A stretch of DNA of 64,000 nt from Amoebophrya sp. A120 (lineage: Eukaryota; Sar; Dinophyceae; Syndiniales; Amoebophryaceae): NCBI GenBank assembly GCA_905178155.1, contig CAJINV010000017.1, positions 984,722-1,048,721 on the forward strand. Reading direction: 5' to 3'. A program made the translations under genes and the position numbers. The notes beneath the pieces were generated by a model. It had not been told where the DNA came from and made no database searches. It saw nothing but the letters and a program-made list of their open reading frames with translations. Below, one piece after another: positions 1 through 11,710 of this stretch (positions are counted from its first letter, which is position 1; each line of letters opens with the position of its first letter).

Positions 1-1409
1 TCTTGCCACCTATTCGACGACCATCGCCGCCGCCTTTCGATATTCCGCGCGCGCCTTGGGCGCGCTTGTGCTGCCCAGCCCCCTGCGCCGGCCCGCCATT
101 CCTTTGGCCCGGGCCCGCTCTCCGGCTGGCGCCCGTATCGCGCCCCCGCGGGAGCGGGTGGCGTAGGCGGCGGGCCGCGCCCTCTTCGGCCCCGCCCGCA
201 AACTGCCGCGGCGGTACCGGCTTCGTTCCGTAATCACTTGGAACTGTTAGCGCCCGGCGTGGGAGAGTGTCTGCGCAGGGTGATGTCCCCTCGAAGTAGC
301 GGCGGGGGCCGCTTTGGGCGGCGCGGTGCGTGGGTGACAGCCGCCCGCCGCTTGCTTCGCCTGTTTTAGCTTTAGGACCGCCCGGTCGGCGCGCACACAG
401 AGACACGGTGGCGCTGCCCCCCGGCCCCATTGCCTGGTGGTTCGCGAGCCGGCCCCGCCGCGGCTCCATTGATTCTCCCTCATGTTCTTTGTGGCGTGGT
501 GCGCGTTTATTATTTTCCTTGATTCGCCACAGTTGTTGGCACAGCTGTTGAGCATAGTTAGTGTCTGTGTTCTTCTTTATGGAGGTTGGTGCTGCCGCTT
601 CTGGGTCAGCTTGTAGTATTTACTTACTTTTTGTTCATGATGCATTCTTGACAAGTTGTGCAATTCCAAGTTATTGCGCCGCCCCGGCACGGGCATTCAT
701 TGCATCTCGTCAAGGCGATACAGCAAGTTTCATTTTTTTCCGCCAATGTTATAGGAAGTAGAATTTTTATGGTGCAAACCAAAGAACAACCAAGCTAGGT
801 AGCAGGAGCAAAGAAAGGTATAGATATTTGAAAGGAAGTCCAAATCTCGCGGTGGGGCGACCGTCGTTCGCCTCCTAGAACTAGAAGCAGAAGAGTTTCT
901 TGAGTCCTTTTTCTGAGATCGTTAATCATATGTATCAAAGATCACGAGCTCGAGTCGTTCCTGACTGTGATTTTGATGCTATGCATCGTTTTCATTTGAT
1001 TATATGTATATCAATCTGGCTCAGGGTTCCCCCGAAAGCAAAACCCAGCTAGGCTGTATTAGCATGAAAATACAATATAGAAAGTGCGGCTTATAAAAAA
1101 AGAAATCCGCTTCTGACAGAGACAGGAGTAACTATAACTACAGTAGCTAGTTTTAGTTACAAACACGCTTTTTAGAGGACTTCGATAATTCTGAAACTGG
1201 ACGCAGAAGCTCAAGAAGCTACGGCAGTTTTACAGAATGTACGCGCGCAAGCGAAAAACGGCATTTTATGAATACCACTTACTGTTTCTCCTTCTTACAG
1301 ATTTACAACCCGCGTGAACATTTCCAGTGTAATATTTGGTTCGGAATAAAGGATCATTTAAGAAGTGTAACCCAGCACCACCTCCCTCAACGAACACGCT
1401 TCCCCAACC
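1..1409. other. Non-coding region upstream of the first gene
   Basis: The first ~560 bases are strongly GC-rich, and the rest is markedly more AT-rich. Short ORFs occur on both strands in the GC-rich part, but none shows a domain, a sensible start context or coding-type composition. It does not read as rRNA. The GC-rich block is similar in composition to the interior of the TIR element at 28244-29739, so it may be the right part of another GC-rich repeat cut by the window edge. I see no matching TIR to prove that. Confidence 0.4.
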
Positions 1410-4400
1410 ATGACCACCTCACCCCCCACGAACCCGAACCCGCCCGTCACCGCGGCCCCCAAGTCGCCTGTTGCGGAGGAGAAGCTATGCCGCTACTGTT
1501 TTGACGACGAAACCGCCGGTCCGTTGATTGACCCGTGCAACTGCGCCGGCGGGCAGAAATGGGTCCATCTGGAATGTTTGCGGAGGTGGCAACGCACGGT
1601 GCTGGTCACGCAGCCCACCCACCCAGCGTTCTACGACCGCGACCTGCGGCACCAGACGTGCAACGTGTGCAAAGCGGCGTTTACCTGTCCCCCGCCAACC
1701 CGGCACGAATTGATGCAATCCTTCACCGGCGGAGAGCTAGCAGCGCTCATACAGGAAAAGAGCGTTATCGTGTAAGCGATTATGTTTGTCTTTGTTGCTT
1801 TTAATCAAAAATCATCTGGGCTGCACTCGCCGATCGTGTCTTCCTCTTGTCTGTGGAGTTGAAGTTCGAACTTCACTTGAAGAGCCCTTGCCTCAGCATA
1901 CTCAACGTTTCCGTGCTACTAGCATCTTGTGCGTGTTGCTGTGGAGCCTGCTATCTTTTGATGAAAGCGAATGATAATTCTGATCGCACCTCACCACAGC
2001 GCCCACAAGAGCTTTTGCGACGAACTAGAAAAGGAGCTTCGCGGCATCCCGGCGGCGTTACGAGCACGCCTGAATCTCGGCCACGAGCACTGGATCAATG
2101 CCGTGATGCTGATCACGAAGGTGGAAGAGCCGGAGCGGAGCCAGGACATCCCGGTCCCGAGCCGCCACGCCATGATCGGGATGTGCCGTTTGTTGATTGA
2201 CAAAAACGGAAAGCCCTTGTTTCCAGAGCTACAGGCAGGACGCGGGGGCGCACCTCCCGTGATGCCAAACTATTTTGGCGAACTGGAGGACGAATTTGAG
2301 GGCCTACCGGGGGATATAGAGTTTGTAACCGATGAGGAGTCAAGCTCGTCCTCTTCGGATCTTGACGACAGCGAGAACCGTTTTCTCGCACGGTCGGCGA
2401 GAAGGAAAAAGGAGGAGAAGGCTGACGAGAACGGCGGGGAGAAAAATATAGGGAACTCGTCGGGTGTTGAGCAGGAGAAGAGCAAGAGAAGCGCGGACGG
2501 TATAATTAAGGACGCGGCCGGCGCCACCAACAGAGCTGCATCAGCAGCTGGTGACGATGCTAATGCAGCACAAAACGACAATTTTGTTGACCCGCCTGAT
2601 GTTAAGAATACTGGTGCTCCTGTAGTGGCCGCATCGACTTCAAAAGCGGTGGAAAAAAAAAGTATGGAACTGGACGACGTGGACGAGGAGAGCAACCTCA
2701 TGACCGCAGTGAAGGAATTTGAAAAAGACGTCGAATCCGCCGCCGCGGCTGGGGACGAGGAAGACGAGGACGAAGACGGCCCGAGCCCAAAAGCTGCGCG
2801 GACGGATACGGCTAAGGGAGTTGGATCGGCTTCGGGCAGGGTAGCAGGTGGAGCAGCGACGAGAACATCAACAACTTCCAGACAAGACACTAGCGCTGTA
2901 GAAGTGCTCGGGCCGGAATACGGTCCCGCGTTGCCGCCCCACTTGGAACAGCAGGACGTGGAAATGGTGAAAGCGGACGACGAGGAGGGTCAACAGCAAG
3001 TTGTATCGAGCAGCAGCTCGTCATCTTCGGGCAACGCAAAAGCAGACAAGTCAAATCCAACAGCAGGCACAGGAGCTGCAACCTCCTCTGCTTCCGCTTC
3101 TTCATCCAAGAAGCCTCCAAATGATACCAAAACCTCCCCACGTATGGTAAGTCTGATCCCCTCCAGGCCCATGAAGTTTTCCGAGCCGATTTTCGTAAAA
3201 AGACACGCGGGGAACTTCCGTCACCGAGTGGAGTCGATCAATAACATACCGACACATCAAGTGGATTTCAAGGAACTCATTTACGGCGTTGCTGGAGATG
3301 AGAAGGATGTTGACCACATGAATACGAAAAGAGCGGCAGGAGCAGCATCAGTATCAGAAAGTAGCAAAGCGGCCGTCCTCAACTCCTCGTCCTCCTCTTC
3401 CTCCTCCGCCGCATCTTCCCTCACCGCGTTTCCGACAGGCGCCCCGTTCAAGCCGCAGGTGATCAAGTTGCTCCTTGATGAAGACGTGACTTGTGGGGAG
3501 GACCACGTGGTTGCGGTGAACCTCTCCCGGAAACTTCCGCGGCCCATGATTCCGCGAGTTTTCGAAAGGGAACTGAGTAAAGTGCAGTTCAAGAAGGCAA
3601 TTGACAAGGTCACGATTCAGCACTACATCGGCGGGCCTTGCGATGAGGACGAAATCCGGGCGTGTATAATCCTCGGCGGGGTCGGGTGCGGCTGGACGGT
3701 GTTTTCCGGGGAAAACGCGCTCTCTGCTGCCGTGGAAACAGCGTATACTAGGGCGGTGAAGAGAAGTGAGGCGGAGGGCGAGATCCGGGGAGGACAGGTA
3801 TGGATTATTTCATGTGTTTGAGTTGTACTTTTGTCGCGTCCGGCGCGCCAAAAAGAAACGTTGTTTGTCACACGCTCCCTCGGCTTTCATTTTTCCAATG
3901 ATTTTCTCTTGAAGAAACACGAGGAAATCTCATACAAGCCACGACGTCTACAAAGGAAAGCACACCTCAGGTCGTCCGCCTCCAAGGCTTAAAATCGTGT
4001 CCGGAGCTCAACGGTGAGTCTGGAATCGCGCTTCGCTTCCACAGTTCCTCCGGTCGCTGGCTCGTCCGCCTTGCGAATGGCGAAGGCAAGTCTTTGAAGC
4101 CAGAAAACCTGGTATGCGCCGAGAGCAGTGGGTCGGCGGTGACAACCAGGTCGGCCTCGGCCACGTCGTCTTCTAGTAGTTCCTCTTCGAATTGTGCTGT
4201 AGAAGCAGCTGTAGGAGCTACAGCTGCGCAAGCAGGAGCAGTTGCACATGCTGTAGTTGGTGCTGTTGCCGCTGGCGCTGCCGCTAGCGCAACTAATGAA
4301 AAAGGACAGGACGGCGCCGATGCGGTGGTTCCTGCTGATGCCCCCGCAGCCAAAGACGCGGCTCCGGAGGTAAACGCAGATGACGCTGATGTCACTATGA

Positions 4401-4918
4401 CGCCAGCAGATTGTACTTCAGCAACCGCATCCACGATGCTTTCAACTACAACGACTTCAACAGTCACAGAATCTGTCGCATCGACATCCACGAAGATGAC
4501 AAAGGTAGGTACAACAGGAACTGTCGACAAATTGCTATCGCCAACATCGCCCTCAGAAGAAGTAGATCTACAACAGGCAGCTGCAAAACAGCTGTCGCAA
4601 CAACCGAGTTTCAAGCCCGTTATTTTCTGCATTTGGGGAGACGCGCGGTGGTCCCGCACGCAGCTTCTTGGCGAGATTGCGCGGGGTTCTTGGGGCTTGT
4701 GCCACGGGAATGTGAGTGATTTTTCAACCACGGCGGTCGATCGATGGAAGAACACGGAGGGGCGGTGTGTCTACGCACCTCTGTCAGAGATGAGCGAAGA
4801 CTACATGAAGAACGCAGAAAGGGACATGGCCCTGGCCAGGGTGAGAGTGCAAATGCAGCAGCAGAGTGCGGGGGCCCTTGAAAATACAACCGGGAACGAG
4901 GAATCTTCGCAGCAATGA
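1410..4918 (+). CDS. RING-CH (MARCH-like) protein with AlgH/YqgE-like C-terminal motifs
   Basis: Three exons: 1410-1769, 1968-3797 and 3971-4918, giving about 1,045 residues. Both introns have GT-AG ends and keep the frame. Residues 27-88 form a RING-CH zinc finger (C4HC3): Cys27, Cys30, Cys43, Cys45, His53, Cys56, Cys84 and Cys87. Such domains recruit E2 enzymes in ubiquitin ligases. The middle is acidic and Ser-rich, probably disordered. Near residue 671 is HYIGGPCDEDE, and near residue 956 is RWSRTQLLGEIARGSWG. These resemble the GGP and GxWxxGQLExEIxxGxW motifs of the bacterial UPF0301/AlgH (DUF179) family, so a RING-CH/AlgH-like fusion is inferred. Exon 3 begins with a small motif (VVRLQGLKSCPELNG) of a type I associate with dinoflagellate proteins. 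The ATG is the first in the frame shortly before the zinc finger. RING-CH is certain; the C-terminal family is moderate. Confidence 0.8.
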
Positions 4919-6399
4919 TTGTCAGAATGAGATCTTCATGAGATGCAGAAGATTTTTAAACCGATAAGAACTTAATGGCCTGCCGTCGATGGTTAAACGA
5001 GTTATGAAACAACATCAACATGAACATCCAAAATGAAGACAACAAGAAAAAGTAAGACTCCCTAGTATAATTTTGAACCCTATTCACCTGAATGATGATG
5101 AGATCAGAAGCAACGCGAACACCGCAAGCGCAAGAACACAGACCGACTTTGTACAACTTGAAGTTTCTATAATTTCGTTTTGACATTTGGATCGCAAGAA
5201 AACTCTTCGTCTTGAAGAGCAAACTTCTTTTTCAACACAAGCGACGACTTGTTAAAATTTTTGCTAGCCGGCCGAGCTGGGGCTGACCCAGGAATTCCTG
5301 CGTGTGCAGTTCTTGGGTGGTTTATCATCCGTGCGGAGTCGTGCTGTGTGTGTGCCTCTTCGGTCGTCCTTGAAAATGTCCATGATTTCCTGTCCGTTTT
5401 GTTCTGTTGTTCGGTTTAACGTATTTTATCAAGGTCAATGTCAAACGAACCGTAACTGAAACTCTGTCAGATTCGGTCCGTCTGTTGTGGTCTCGACGGA
5501 TTGAGGAGGCCGCAGGTCTTTATTATCTGTCGCCTTTTTTCATCACGATCTAGCAGCGTGTTTTTTGGTTTTGTCAGGCGGTTTGTGGAATCGGGGTGAT
5601 ACTAGATTAAGTGTAGAGTATCAAGTATCAACGTTCAAAGTGTAACTTACTGAGCTGCTGGTCGTGCGTGGAGAAAAAGTGAAAGGCCGTGTAGTTGCCT
5701 GCGAAGAAACACAAACCGTGCTAGTTCTCTGTCGGCAACTTCTTCATGTCGTTTGCTGTCAGATTGATAGAAAGCACATAGGAAAGTAGGATGCAGATGA
5801 AAGACGATTCAAAACATAAAAGCGGTGGGTTGTGGTCACGAGCACGATGAGTAGAAGTAGTAATGAGCGCGGCGGTAAGACTTCTCAAGCGCGGGAAAAA
5901 ACGTACTAGACGAGTAGGAGTAAGTTCTAGAGCTCTATTCTCTAGTACTACGACGCATACACGGCGGTGGATCCATCCTGTAGAATTTGTATAGCTTTTG
6001 CCTGACTGTGTGTGACAGACCAATCTTACCAGGCTCGTCCAATAGAAGCAACACAAGCAACGTATAAAGAAGAAGAACTTTAAGCTGTCGCAAGAGCTCT
6101 AGCGGGGTGTAGCTCTTCTATGTACTATCTCAGCGGGCAATTATGCAGAAAGAAAAGCAGTCTAGCAAAAAGAAAACAACCTACTTCGACTTCAGGAGTT
6201 TATCATGAGGAAGAACCAAGACGTTGTAAAGATGATGTGCAGGGGCGTCATGCCACAGACCTGGAGGACGGGAAAGAATGTAGTGCAACAAGGTCGACGT
6301 TGTAGCGAGCACCACCAGGGGAATCCTGAGGACGCTCCTTCCGCTATCTGATCATTTCCCCTGCTGTTTATCCTCGTCGGCGCCAAGACCTCTGGCAGC
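4919..6399. other. Intergenic region
   Basis: AT-richer sequence between the RING-CH gene and the next large ORF. It should hold the 3' UTR of the former and the 5' UTR of the latter. Small ORFs occur at 6120-6350 but show no domain or coding composition. No introner or TIR element is visible. Confidence 0.4.
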
Positions 6400-9300
6400 A
6401 TGATGGAGTCTGGCAGCCTTGTTATCAACAGTGCGGAAGGGACGCCAGTGGTTTCGGACGAGGATGATGTTGCACCAGAAAACCAGATTCTTCCTGCTCG
6501 GGGTGCGCCATCCATGAAGGCGTCATCTTCCTCTTCGCCTAAGAAGAACGCAGGAGCGGCCGCTACTGGCGGTGGTGAGTCTGAGTTGAAAACTAAGATC
6601 AATCCGCTTCCTTCCACGCCAGCGCCCGCATCCTTCAAATCAGTCGGCGGGCCCACACCAGGAGGCACCAGCTCAGTCCAGCGCACCGCGTCTATGTTGA
6701 AGCTGGGTGCGATGCTGGGCGGATTGAGCGTGAAGAACAAGAAGAATGAGGAAGAGTTTTTTCATCAAAGTCGGTCCAAGTCCGCCTCCGCGCCTTCCCA
6801 CGTTCGTGCAGGAGCTGGTTTTTCTGCCATGCAGTCACTGGTGCTAGCAGAGCCGGGTCATAAAAAACAAAAAGTAGGAAAGGAGCCAAAGAATAAAGCC
6901 GCGTTCGTCGTGGGCAATGACAATGAGAAGAATGACGAGGATGATGATATTAAAGACCCTTCTCGTGGGCAGGATGAACTTGATCCCGAGGTGGACAACG
7001 CGCCGCACCAATCGACCAAGAGTATTCAAAAAAGAAACGGAAGCAAAGACACGATCATGACGGAAATTATACCGCCCAGTCTGGCTGTGTCTTCTGGCGA
7101 AGTAGGCGGTCTTTACGAGGACCAGATGAATCTCGTCTCTCGAAGCAGGCTGCGCTCCGTCACGGAGAGCAAGAGGGGACGACCTTTGGTGCGGGGAGAT
7201 GCTGCAGAAGATGCAACTTCCGAAAATTGTGCAGCTGGAGGACCACGACCAGTGAGTGCTGGGACTGATGGAACAGGACCAGTTGCTGTTGTGTCGTCTT
7301 CTGGAGTTAAGAGAAATGCAGCTGCGCCACACGACAAGGTCAAGGTAGGGCGGCGTGCGCCGCCACCTCCTGCCCCCGTGCCACCTCTCGACGACGACCG
7401 CGAAGCAGGACGAGAAGTTATGGAGCCAGCAGATGAACAAAAAAATCGTGCACAAGAAGGAAACAAAATTGCTCCTGCAGCTGCATCGTCTCGTCCTTCG
7501 TCGCCCGTTGTAGGCACTGCAGCAATAAAGAAGCCAGCGCGCAAGCCAAGGTCTGCAAAGAAGCCCAAAGCCGCGAAGGAACAGCTTCCAGAGCCAGCTG
7601 GTGCGCCAGTAGAACAAGTTGTGCCACTTGCTGCTGAAGAAGATGTTGAGGGAAATAATGTTGTCAACGAGGACGAGCAGCAGATGAACATGAAATACAA
7701 CTCCATCGAGGAGCCACAGGCTGCACAGGATTATCACCAGGCCCTTGTGGTCCCTGCCCCGGGTGGTCAAGTACGACAGGCTTCGGACCAAGAACCTGCC
7801 CCTGCTGCGAAACTACAACTGGCCAATCAACATGGGAAAGCTGCGGCAAAGGCGCCTGCGAAGATGAGAAGGAAGGCGGAACCGCGCACAGTAAATGGGA
7901 AAGTGAACAAGGGGAATTTGGATAGTGGAAAAAATAATGCTGACCAGGAGCACGAGAACGACGAAGTTCCACCCGATGCTGATCATTCTCCACCGTTGAA
8001 AAGGGCGAAAGTGAGAAAAAAGAAAGTAGATAACGAAGAGAATAAATCGGCACCATTGGAAACTTCTACGAAGAACAACATGGCGGATGATATTACAGGG
8101 CTAGCTGTTCTTGCTGTTGGCGAGGACGATGCGGTGATGCAGGAAAGTGAGCGTGCGCCGGACGAAAACAAAAAAGCGAAGCAAATAAACGTAAAGAAGG
8201 CTGGTCCAGCGAAACCAGAACATGATGCCGCAAAAGATGTCGCCGAAGACAAAGCAATTCTAAAGCCGGTGGCGAAGGCGATGAAAATGAAAGCTGCTCC
8301 AGCTGCTCCTGTGGCGAAGCCAAAAGCGAAGGCAAAGACCGAAGCAAAGGCGAAAGCGCAGCAGAAGAAAGACAAGCTGCATCAAGACAAAGAACTAAAC
8401 GAGGGCGCGGGCGGCGAGCAAAATCCTGCTACAGCAGTCGCTCCGATGCAGGTTCACGAAGACGACGCGATCGCGCCGGAAGCTGCTGCTCCTGCTGCTG
8501 CGCCGGAACTTCTCCACCAGCCAAAGACGACAAAAGCGATGAAGGCGTCAAGCTCGTCACCACCTGCCCCTACGAAAATGAGGGCGAAAGCCAAACCGAA
8601 AGCAAAAAGCGGGAGCAATCCACCTGCTGGCGTTGCAGCAGGAGTAGAAGCTGTAGAAGAAGGGCCTGCCCCAGCGCTTATCGTGGCCCCCGTGCGGGGG
8701 ACCAGCGCGAAGCGGGGTACTACGAGTGCGAAGCGGGGGAGCAGTGCCGCGAAGAAGAAAAGTACGGCGAGGACAGAATCTCCTGTAGAAAAAATCAACG
8801 GTGAGAAGTTGGAAGAACATGCACAAATCGAAGATGAACGGAAAGACAAAGAGAAAGAGCATGATATGGCTGTGCCCGCTGCTCCGGAGGTCGGGCGCGA
8901 CGAAAATACAGATGCTTTGAATCAAGTTCCGCCTACTTCTTCCGTTGCAGCAACTGCAGTAGGAGCTTCCACAGCACCAGCTGGATCCACCAGAAGTACA
9001 TCCAAAAATAGAAATACAACCAGCCAGCAGAAAAAGAAGATGAACAAAGCGTGTTCATCTTCTGGAAAGGCTGATGTAGTAGATCACTCAGATGAGGACA
9101 ACCAAAAAAGCGATCTCAAAATAAAACCAGAGACGCTATTGCCGACGGAGAGCGACGACGAAAAGGAGGAACAGGAAGGACATACGAAGGACAAGAGCTG
9201 CGCCAGCCTGACGCAGCTGGCGGCTGCTCTGGCGCCCTGCCCTACGAAGAAGGGTGAAACTACACGAAGAAGTACTGCGAAGAATAAGCAGGTGGAGATG

Positions 9301-11304
9301 CAGAAGGGGAAGCCCGCCGCAACTGGAGGAGAAAACGATGGCGCAGAAGATCATCGCGAAGCCGATCATCTCACGAATATGATGGACGTGCAAGAAGTGG
9401 AGCAGGATCTAGATGACCATAGGGAGCAAGACCATGACGTCGGAGAAAAGAATGAAACAACGGGTGCGGACCACGCCACGGCTCTCGCGCCAGACGAGGT
9501 ACAGAATCAGGCGGGCAAGAAGGGCGGAAATAAAGCACCAGCAGGTTGTCCTACGAAGATCATGGGCAAGAAAGTTATCAGCGCAAAGCTCGACAGCCTG
9601 GCTCTAGGAAAAATTGCGAAGCAAAACTCTAACTCTTCGTCTACTTCTAGTTCAAAAAGGGCTGCCGCTGCAAAAAAGATGAGTAGCAGTAAGAAGCAGG
9701 CTGCGAAAGCAGTGGTAAAAAGTGGTGCAAAAAAGCAAGAAACAAAGAAGCAGGCACAGATCGACCAAAAAGAAGAAGAAGACCCTCCTGCTGCGGAGCC
9801 ATTACAACAAAATGAAAAGAAAAAGAAAAAGAACTGTGGACCAGCATTCCCCACAGTTTTCGTTGAAGGCCTTGACAGCAAAATCATGATCGACCGTTGC
9901 GACTGCGCCGACGCCGATGGGGTCGTGCAGGCTACGATTTTGAAGGCAGCCATCGAGCCGTTTCGCTTTCACACGGAAGAGTACACGACCGTCGCGCCAA
10001 GAAAAGGACAACACAAGGGCAAAACACGCACATTCACCAAAGCAACGTTAGACTTCGAGCACTTCCGCAATTACAACAAGTTCCAATCTTGCTTAAAACA
10101 CGCCAGAGTATTTCTCGAAGAGCACGTGGAAGTGGAAAAGTTGGAAATTGATCGTGCGACCGGGGTGATCTTTGGGTTTTCTATTACGGGTAGGAAAATT
10201 GGCCCGGCCCGACAGCTCCACAGCAACTACCAGCTGTGGAAGAGAACGAATCGAGCAGGCTCGGGGAAGCTCGCAAAAAACAAAAAGGACCAAGAAGAAA
10301 ACGGGAATAAAGCGGGAGCTGCTGGTAGCAAAGTGTCAGAAAGCAACAAGGAGGAACAGAAAGGTCTCGATCGTGGTCATGAACAAGAGCCGAAGAACGA
10401 CGGAAATGATCCAGACATCGAAATGAGCAACGATTTCGACCATCTACAACAAGAAGGAGAAGAACTGAAGGCGAAGAAAAAGGCTTTGAATTTGAAGCCA
10501 CGAAAAATAAAAGAGAGCAACTTCAACAAGCAGAACCAGAAGCTGAAGCTTCGCTACAGGATGAAACGCTTCCAAGGCCCGTACATGCGTGCAAAAGAGA
10601 AATTCGAAGGGGATCCAGGCCAGCACTTCGAACCCTGCGGCCACTCCAAGACGAACCACAGTCATCCTCTGGAAGAAATGCTCGACTGCATCTTTTTACT
10701 CGGGGCTGACGAGAGGGTAGAAGATTTCCAGAATGAGTTCCTTGACTTTCCGAACTTTTTCAGAACAAAAACCCGGGCTACGTTGGGAGACATGCAACGG
10801 ACCGGGGTGGATTTAAGGTGTCTCGCTAGGCCGGATACCTGGGAAGGGCCGGGGTTCGATAGAGGTCCGGTTAGCCATCAGGTCGTTGGCACCACCAGCC
10901 AGCAAATTTTGGGTGACTCGCGGCAGAACAAGAAGATCATGACGACAACGGATAGAGACAAGGACGTTCTGTCAGCGATCCAGGAAGAGCGGAGTAAGGA
11001 AGAATATGAACTGTTTGGGTCGCCGATCCCTCCAAGAAGACCTACAAGTTTTACATCCACCAACAAGAACTTTCCCAACGGAAGTAACGATATGATCGGG
11101 GGCAAGGATACGAAGGAAGCGGGGGCGACGCGATTCAGGCCCGAAAACGCCGAAGATGGTCAGGACCGCACGCCGCGGGACAGAGAAAAGAATGAATTGC
11201 AGCAGAGTGATCCGGTATCTGGATTTGCTTTTTTCAGGATCATCTACTCACAAGAACAGCAGCTGCAATTTCATGTCTTTTTAAATGCGCATTTGCTGCT
11301 ATAA
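6400..11304 (+). CDS. Large Lys/Ala/Glu-rich low-complexity protein, probably nuclear; may be the 5' exon of a giant gene
   Basis: A single open frame of 1,634 codons from the first ATG after an in-frame stop (6349-6351). Residues 1-1140 are dominated by Ala, Lys, Glu, Ser and Pro, with repeated KAMK/KAKAK patches and many basic clusters, typical of disordered chromatin- or nucleolus-associated proteins. A more ordered block lies at about residues 1146-1290, starting AFPTVFVEGLDSK and containing FRFHTEEYTT and GFSITGRKIGPARQL. I do not recognise this domain. The last ~30 codons look like intron read-through, because a GT donor sits at 11215 after ...QQSDP. Splicing from there in phase 0 to an acceptor near 11731 or 11800 would join this exon to the next ORF and give a protein of roughly 6,100 residues. 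Whether these are one gene or two cannot be settled from sequence alone. Confidence 0.7.
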   Translation: MMESGSLVINSAEGTPVVSDEDDVAPENQILPARGAPSMKASSSSSPKKNAGAAATGGGESELKTKINPLPSTPAPASFKSVGGPTPGGTSSVQRTASMLKLGAMLGGLSVKNKKNEEEFFHQSRSKSASAPSHVRAGAGFSAMQSLVLAEPGHKKQKVGKEPKNKAAFVVGNDNEKNDEDDDIKDPSRGQDELDPEVDNAPHQSTKSIQKRNGSKDTIMTEIIPPSLAVSSGEVGGLYEDQMNLVSRSRLRSVTESKRGRPLVRGDAAEDATSENCAAGGPRPVSAGTDGTGPVAVVSSSGVKRNAAAPHDKVKVGRRAPPPPAPVPPLDDDREAGREVMEPADEQKNRAQEGNKIAPAAASSRPSSPVVGTAAIKKPARKPRSAKKPKAAKEQLPEPAGAPVEQVVPLAAEEDVEGNNVVNEDEQQMNMKYNSIEEPQAAQDYHQALVVPAPGGQVRQASDQEPAPAAKLQLANQHGKAAAKAPAKMRRKAEPRTVNGKVNKGNLDSGKNNADQEHENDEVPPDADHSPPLKRAKVRKKKVDNEENKSAPLETSTKNNMADDITGLAVLAVGEDDAVMQESERAPDENKKAKQINVKKAGPAKPEHDAAKDVAEDKAILKPVAKAMKMKAAPAAPVAKPKAKAKTEAKAKAQQKKDKLHQDKELNEGAGGEQNPATAVAPMQVHEDDAIAPEAAAPAAAPELLHQPKTTKAMKASSSSPPAPTKMRAKAKPKAKSGSNPPAGVAAGVEAVEEGPAPALIVAPVRGTSAKRGTTSAKRGSSAAKKKSTARTESPVEKINGEKLEEHAQIEDERKDKEKEHDMAVPAAPEVGRDENTDALNQVPPTSSVAATAVGASTAPAGSTRSTSKNRNTTSQQKKKMNKACSSSGKADVVDHSDEDNQKSDLKIKPETLLPTESDDEKEEQEGHTKDKSCASLTQLAAALAPCPTKKGETTRRSTAKNKQVEMQKGKPAATGGENDGAEDHREADHLTNMMDVQEVEQDLDDHREQDHDVGEKNETTGADHATALAPDEVQNQAGKKGGNKAPAGCPTKIMGKKVISAKLDSLALGKIAKQNSNSSSTSSSKRAAAAKKMSSSKKQAAKAVVKSGAKKQETKKQAQIDQKEEEDPPAAEPLQQNEKKKKKNCGPAFPTVFVEGLDSKIMIDRCDCADADGVVQATILKAAIEPFRFHTEEYTTVAPRKGQHKGKTRTFTKATLDFEHFRNYNKFQSCLKHARVFLEEHVEVEKLEIDRATGVIFGFSITGRKIGPARQLHSNYQLWKRTNRAGSGKLAKNKKDQEENGNKAGAAGSKVSESNKEEQKGLDRGHEQEPKNDGNDPDIEMSNDFDHLQQEGEELKAKKKALNLKPRKIKESNFNKQNQKLKLRYRMKRFQGPYMRAKEKFEGDPGQHFEPCGHSKTNHSHPLEEMLDCIFLLGADERVEDFQNEFLDFPNFFRTKTRATLGDMQRTGVDLRCLARPDTWEGPGFDRGPVSHQVVGTTSQQILGDSRQNKKIMTTTDRDKDVLSAIQEERSKEEYELFGSPIPPRRPTSFTSTNKNFPNGSNDMIGGKDTKEAGATRFRPENAEDGQDRTPRDREKNELQQSDPVSGFAFFRIIYSQEQQLQFHVFLNAHLLL

Positions 11305-11710
11305 TTCTTTGGCTACGATCGCGAAAGTTTTTTTTTGGGTTTGAAACCAACACCAATGGAATGTGTCCGAACGAATACGTTTTTTTTTTGAAATGAATCA
11401 GATTGCTTTCGAGCTTTTCCTTATCGACTGTGACGACCTGCGGCTTCGGACGATCCAATTCTACAACTACCCACTCCGGCCAGATATGCAACTTGACATC
11501 CACATGCACATTGTGGCATGATGAAATAAGATTTCGAGGCAATCCGCGTCAATGCAAATTTTCTGCAGCTGCGGCTGCAACTGCGGGTGATGCATGAGTG
11601 CAACTACTTGTGATCGTAGGTAAGTAGATCCTACCTAGAACTACATCGACTTCTCTTTATGGCGGGATTTTTTTGATGCGCAACTGCACAGAGCCAGCAG
11701 AGGCTAGGTC

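Noticed and set aside
1-560. GC-rich start of the window as possible rRNA
   Set aside because: No conserved rRNA core segment is recognisable.
7113-8375. Long Ser/Phe-rich minus-strand ORFs under the large ORF
   Set aside because: They arise from the reverse complement of Lys/Ala/Glu-rich coding sequence and show no domain.
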